A stretch of 64,000 nt of DNA, taken from the NCBI GenBank assembly GCA_009193035.1, contig SWDT01000260.1, forward strand, positions 1-64,000. Direction: 5' to 3'. The notes below the pieces were generated by a model. That model made no database searches. It was given only the letters and a program-made list of their open reading frames with translations, and was not told where the DNA came from. A program made the position numbers and the translations under genes. Positions 59,101-64,000 of this stretch are shown piece after piece; positions within the stretch are counted from its first letter, which is position 1; every line of letters starts with the position of its first letter. The stretch is from Halicephalobus mephisto. Its lineage: Eukaryota > Nematoda > Chromadorea > Rhabditida > Panagrolaimidae.

Positions 59101-62100
59101 TAGATATCCCAAAATTTGCATCATTATCAAGAGCAATGAATCATTCGCACGGTTTCCTGAGCATTTGAAAGAGTACATAAAAGCTGGGTGTGAGAGCAGA
59201 TTACCCAGTATGGATAACATGACCCAACAAGCCATTGCTCAAGCACAGATAGCGGAAGCAGCTCAAGGAGCGATGGCGAGGGCAGATTCGGTACGAGTGA
59301 GTTCTTAAAAGTAAAACTCAAACCCATATATTAAATCCTGGGAGAAACCGATAATTAACGGTAGTCGTTACTAACGGAGTCACTTTGTCATAGAAAGTTC
59401 AGTTCTGCACGTCACTTAATTGCTAACTGGTGAGGTCGGACGAAAAGTTTAAGCAAGTGGTCTCTGCAACTTTTGAAAAGTTAACTTTCGGTGAAGTCCT
59501 TGAGCAAAGTTAGAAAAACTGATCGGAACCCACTCACGCGAGAGTGGAAGCTAGCGCAGTGATCACTTGCTTTCCGCATAAATGCCAGAATTTCGTCAGT
59601 TTGCACTTTCCATATAATGCGCTTTTTTTAAATTTTACATCATTTTCGAGAAGAATGCGTATCTCCATGTTCTTGTTGATTATCTCGAATTATCTGATTT
59701 GCGATCGTGAGAACGCGATTTAAAAACTGATAATTCAGTAGCGCTCTGCTTTCAGGATTTGATAACCTTGGGTTACTGACCAGATGATTTATGGGAAATG
59801 TTGACTAGTGGAATATCTCAGGTCAATTTACAGGGTACATCCATGATGATGGTGTCCAACATGGATATCCTCGAGAAGGGTACCGAGGAAGATGGTAAAA
59901 CCGTCGTCTTGAAAGAAGAAAGTTTGGTGGAAGAAGTCTCGTTCATGTGCAATAATCTGAGTTTGGCCAACTTGGCATCGAAGGTTCGTTGATATATTGA
60001 CAGGCGGTACTTAAAGGAGGTATTTCAGGTGGAGGAATTGAGAAAGATCTTGAACAAAAATGACGATATTTTCCGTCAGTGGCTAGCGCAGTACCTCGTC
60101 ATGAAGAGAATTACTTTGGAGCAGAACTTCCATTCGTTGTACAATGCTTTCTTGCTCTCTGTTGACGACACTAAACTGAATCAGTTTGTGAAGCAAGAGA
60201 CACTAAGGAACATCAAGATCCTGTTGAAGAGTGACAAGAGACAAGCAGCATCTAACTTCGGGGATCGCCAGCTACTCAAAAATCTCGGACATTGGCTCGG
60301 TCTCATCACACTTGCACGTAATCAACCGATTTTCCTTGAAGATCTGAATCTCCGAGATTTGTTGTTGGAAGCTTTTTACAAAGGTCAACAGGAGCTCCTC
60401 TTTGTTATCCCGTTCGTTGTGAAGGTTATCATCTCTGCTAGCAAGAGCATCGTAAGGTTCTGTTTTTGCTTATGATTCATAGGCGGGATTATAGGTCTTC
60501 CAACCTTCTTGTGCTTGGGTGAATCAAATTCTCCAAATATTGGCTGAGATACATCGGCAGTCCGACTTGAAGCTGAACCTGAAGTTCGAAATCGAGGTAT
60601 TATGCAAAGAGCTGCATGTCACTTTGGATTCTCTCGTCGGAGACTCGTCGTTCCTACAGGACACTGAGAGGATTACTCACCTCAATCCTCAGCTCTCCGA
60701 AGTTGCCATATTGACTAGACCCGAGCTGCAAGGCAATGAGATGGGTGGGGGTCCTTATGACCCAACTGGTCGTGCTTCTGCCTTACAGGCTGGAATGTAT
60801 CCTCAGCAACCTCAGAATGTGGATAGTGATATCGTCCAGAATAGCATGGCGTCTTATTATCAACAGGGCAATAATCAGCCTACGCCACCTGCTGCCCACT
60901 TCAACTACATCGACATCAATATCTACGACAATATTGAAGGACTGATCGTGATTCCACCGCACTTGACTCTCAATCAGATGATCCCCAATTTGTCACAACA
61001 CTTGAGACATGCAATCGCCACTGCTGTGAGGGAGATCATCGCCGGTATCGTGGAGCGCTCAGTGACTGTAGCTCTGTCCATGACTTCCGATATCATTCTC
61101 AAGGACTTTAACTCGATCAGTAATGAACAGCAAATGCGTCGTGCCTATCTTCAGATGATGCGTTCTACTACTGCTGCCATCGGGATGATTACGACTCGTG
61201 AACCTTTGGCGACGAATATCATTCAATATACTCGACAGATTATGTCTCAGAACACCCAGAATTTCGCGTCGATTCCCGAAATGCAGAGATTTGTCGAAGA
61301 AGTGCTGCAGAATGTAATCGAACACAATTTGGAAATGGCTTCTTGTTACATCGTGAAGACAGCATGCGAGAAAGCTACTGCGGAGATCGAGAAGAAGATG
61401 GAGGATCACATCATGAGGCGAAAGAACGCAATGGATTTGGAATCGTTCGATGTTCCTCCCGATGTCCAAGCTGTTATCGATAGGATGCCTGCTGAACTGC
61501 TTCCTCGCAATCGGAATTTGACAGATGCCGAGCTGCAGGTCTACGATTACTTCACGTCTCAAATGTGCGGGTTCAAGCCGGCTACCATTGAAGATCTCTA
61601 TGTGGACTTTATCCGATTACGTGGTGAGTCTGCCGTTATGTCTGTCAATGATCTGGAAGGACTGTCGAAGAACTTGGACACCTGCGTGCAGAACATGATA
61701 GATGTGTTCATCAGTCGATATGTTCCCCCACATACTGAATTCCACACCTGTTGTACGAACATCCGCCAATCTGTCATTGAGTTCCTCCGTCATCTCTCTC
61801 AAGAGAATCTGATTTCTCTCGTGGACCGTCTGACAGAGGGCTTCTTGGTCTCTTACGTCATTACTCCGGACAGCCGACATCAAGTTGCTTCGAACATGGA
61901 GCGGAACATGAATGCCTTTTGCGAGATATTCACGAGTTTGGTTTCGCGAATAATGAGTCATGTGGAGCATATGGATGTTATTCGCGTCATCACTCGCGTT
62001 GCAGTTAGTGGAGTCCGTGATCGGCTTTACTTGAACCCCGATGCTTATGATGTTCTCATAAGACACAGAATGGTCAACTTGGCGATCTTCGATCAACTGT

Positions 62101-64000
62101 TCTCTCGTTATATCGAGAATGTGGATCCCATTATGGTGAATTTCATCCAGAAACTGCTCAGTTTGTTGTCCAGCAACGATAAGAGAAGACCATTGGTTTC
62201 ATATCTGCCACTGACGATTCAGCAGATGAAGACGATAGCGAATAGGAATCAGGCAAAGACCGAGACCACTCCGTATGTTCTCTCGTTAACTGTTTGTTTT
62301 ATTTCCCGAGTTTTTCAGATATGGATCGAACACCAACGGCGGATCTGTATATGAGATCCGAAATACGTTGTCTGGGGTGCAGTTGAGCTCTTATTCTGTG
62401 GGCCGACAAGACGCTGGTGCTGTTGACGATTTGTTTAGCTATCGTGAACTCCCTACCAATGACTTCCAGTGCAAAGTTGAAGGGATTTTGCGTGAATGGA
62501 TGAATATCTGCCACACGAATGAAGGCGCCGCTCGATCGTCCCATGTGCATAATAATGTCATTACGTCGATCAAGAACCAAGGAATTCCCTTGACATTGGA
62601 AAGCATCACCAAGTTCTTCAAAACTTGTCTGGACATCTGCTTGGATGTCTGTTACCGGCTACTGAAGGATGACAATCCAAGTGTCCACCAACGCTGCAAT
62701 CATACTCTCGACGCATTCTGCCGCCTAATGTGTGTTTTGGTTAAACATGGGGACTCGATCTGTGGCTCCAGTGGGAACGTTGATGGGAGGATCACTTTGC
62801 TGCACAAAGTCCTGGACAGTTTCAATACCTCACTGATTCACGATCATGATGTGCGTCGTGATGACTTCAGTGGATTCCCGTTCTATCGGATCTTCCATAC
62901 GATGCTGACTGAGCTTTGTATCGGGCCGAATGCCTTGAGAGACATGAAGTGGGCTGTTCTGGAAGCCTTCGGACATGCCATGTTCTATATTCAGCCTCGT
63001 CGAGCTCCTGCCTTCTCCTATCATTGGCTGGATATTGTTGGGCATCGACAGTTCATTAGTCAGTTGCTCGCTGAACCCAACGCTCCTGCTCTTACCCGCG
63101 CCATCTACACGCAATTACTGGTGTCTTTGCTGAAATTCCTGGCTCCTAGTCTCAGGAACGTTACCATGTCAGGAGCCGTTCAAGCCTTGTACAAAGGAAC
63201 TTTACGAGTAATGTTAATCGTTCTGCATGATTTCCCGGAACTTCTTTGCGAGTATTACTACATTCTCTGTGATGTTATTCCGCCGAATTGTATTCAGCTG
63301 CGTAACCTCGTTCTCAGTGCTTATCCAAGGAATATGAGACTCCCTGATCCGTTTGGTCAAAGTTTCGATCAAATTCAGTTGCTTTCCGAGATGAAAACCC
63401 TGCCGAAGATACCGTTCGAGATGTTCAGCTTGATTCCGGAGGATATGCGTGCTCAATTGGATACCTACCTCAACACTAGAAATGGTGTCACATTCCTCTC
63501 AGAACTGGCTAACAAACTGGAAACTGGCCATCAACCAGGACTCAAGTACAACATCCCTGTTCTGAATGCAATTGTCTCCTACGTCGGTGTACGTGCTATT
63601 CACCAACTTAAGGACTCAGATCAGGGCATCTCGATCTCTACAATTTCTCACTCTGCTTATATGGACGTCTATCAAAGCTTGGCCATCTCCTTCTGTTCTG
63701 AAGGTCGTTACATCCTCTTCAATGCTTTGGCCAATCAACTTCGTTATCCAAATGCGCAAACTCACTATTTCGCTTGTGCTCTATTGTATTTGTTCAGCGA
63801 ATCAAAGGATGATCGTATCAAGGAACAAATTACTCGGTAAGTCCAAGGTGATCTAATCCGCATCAAGTGGCAATATTTCAGAATCATGTTCGAGCGCTTG
63901 GTCTCCATGCGTCCTCATCCTTGGGGGCTGTTGATTACTTTCATCGAGTTGATTCGGAACGAACAGTACCACTTCTGGCAGTATGATTTTGTACACTGTG
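56200..64000 (+). CDS. CNOT1: CCR4-NOT complex scaffold subunit CNOT1 (3' end beyond window)
   Basis: Twelve exons to the edge: 56200-56499, 56548-56858, 56904-57072, 57120-57485, 57528-57710, 57755-57854, 58386-59296, 59822-59983, 60029-60451, 60495-62272, 62319-63836, 63892-64000; 2110 residues so far, human about 2376. CNOT1 holds the deadenylases CNOT6/7, CNOT9, CNOT2/3 and RNA-bound repressors together for mRNA decay. The N-terminal helical domain is followed by a Pro/Ser/Gly linker. Next come the MIF4G-like deadenylase-binding domain ([30 protein letters not shown]), the CNOT9-binding region ([15 protein letters not shown]) and the C-terminal Not1 domain ([52 protein letters not shown]). 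Two introns exceed 500 nt; the rest are about 40-50 nt. The exon-7 acceptor has a 12-nt in-frame alternative at 59834. Confidence 0.97.
57855..58385 (+). other. Long CNOT1 intron with nested GC-rich hairpins (possible structured RNA)
   Basis: GCGTGTC (58013-58019) pairs with GACACGC (58053-58059) and encloses a perfect 8-bp hairpin, GGACCGAC (58031-58038) with GTCGGTCC (58044-58051). TTGCC/GGCAA (58061-58075) follows immediately, and ACTTGGCCAAGT (57950-57961) is a 12-nt palindrome upstream. GC content is far above the other introns. An intronic small RNA, an internal promoter or an inserted element are all possible; no snoRNA boxes could be assigned. Confidence 0.45.
59297..59821 (+). other. 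Second long CNOT1 intron with a closing stem and inner hairpins
   Basis: AGCAAGTG (59452-59459) pairs perfectly with CACTTGCT (59564-59571), 120 nt end to end. Inside are AACTT/AAGTT around 59468-59482 and CCACTC (59530-59535) with GAGTGG (59542-59547). A branched RNA fold is possible. No coding exon is seen. Confidence 0.4.

Overview
The window is eukaryotic nuclear DNA, most probably from a nematode. Intergenic DNA is AT-rich. The genes have many short GT-AG introns of roughly 42-60 nt with TTTTCAG or TTTTAG acceptors. A 5S rRNA gene on the minus strand carries loop-C and C-box sequences that, as I recall them, are closer to nematode than to insect or vertebrate 5S. At most protein genes a 3' splice acceptor lies 0 to about 30 nt before the ATG, the layout expected when mRNAs receive a spliced leader. 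I cannot name the species, and another spliced-leader lineage such as rotifers is not fully excluded.

Layout. 1-8607 is gene-poor: the last exon of an unidentified gene, a cysteine-rich exon, a 21-bp-derived tandem array beside a tRNA-derived promoter, and the 5S gene. 8608-14099 (minus) is ZSWIM8/EBAX-1, a ubiquitin-ligase substrate receptor. 17558-21093 (plus) is a Na-K-Cl cotransporter (SLC12) and 21917-24370 (plus) a sodium-coupled SLC5 carrier. 24699-27578 is proteasome subunit RPN1/PSMD2. 28515-34868 is the autophagy lipid-transfer protein ATG2. 37402-39737 is an unrecognised serine-rich protein. 41297-44192 is C1-tetrahydrofolate synthase (MTHFD1), converging tail to tail with a GalNAc-transferase without a lectin domain (44246-46010, minus). 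Then come Musashi (46581-48645, minus), about 4 kb without a gene, TBP (52678-53795, minus) diverging from proteasome subunit RPN6/PSMD11 (54513-55860, plus), and CNOT1 (56200 to the window edge, plus).

Most genes are conserved housekeeping genes. Protein quality control recurs (ZSWIM8, RPN1, RPN6, ATG2), as do RNA and transcription control (Musashi, TBP, CNOT1), but I see no operon or functional cluster. Exon models were built by hand from splice sites. Every complete model gives an intact reading frame and the residues expected for its family across the junctions.

The less ordinary material is noncoding: a promoter-like module shared by two unlinked genes, two long CNOT1 introns with nested inverted repeats, the tRNA-derived element beside a higher-order minisatellite, and a dispersed, very degenerate TTC/GAA-rich repeat.
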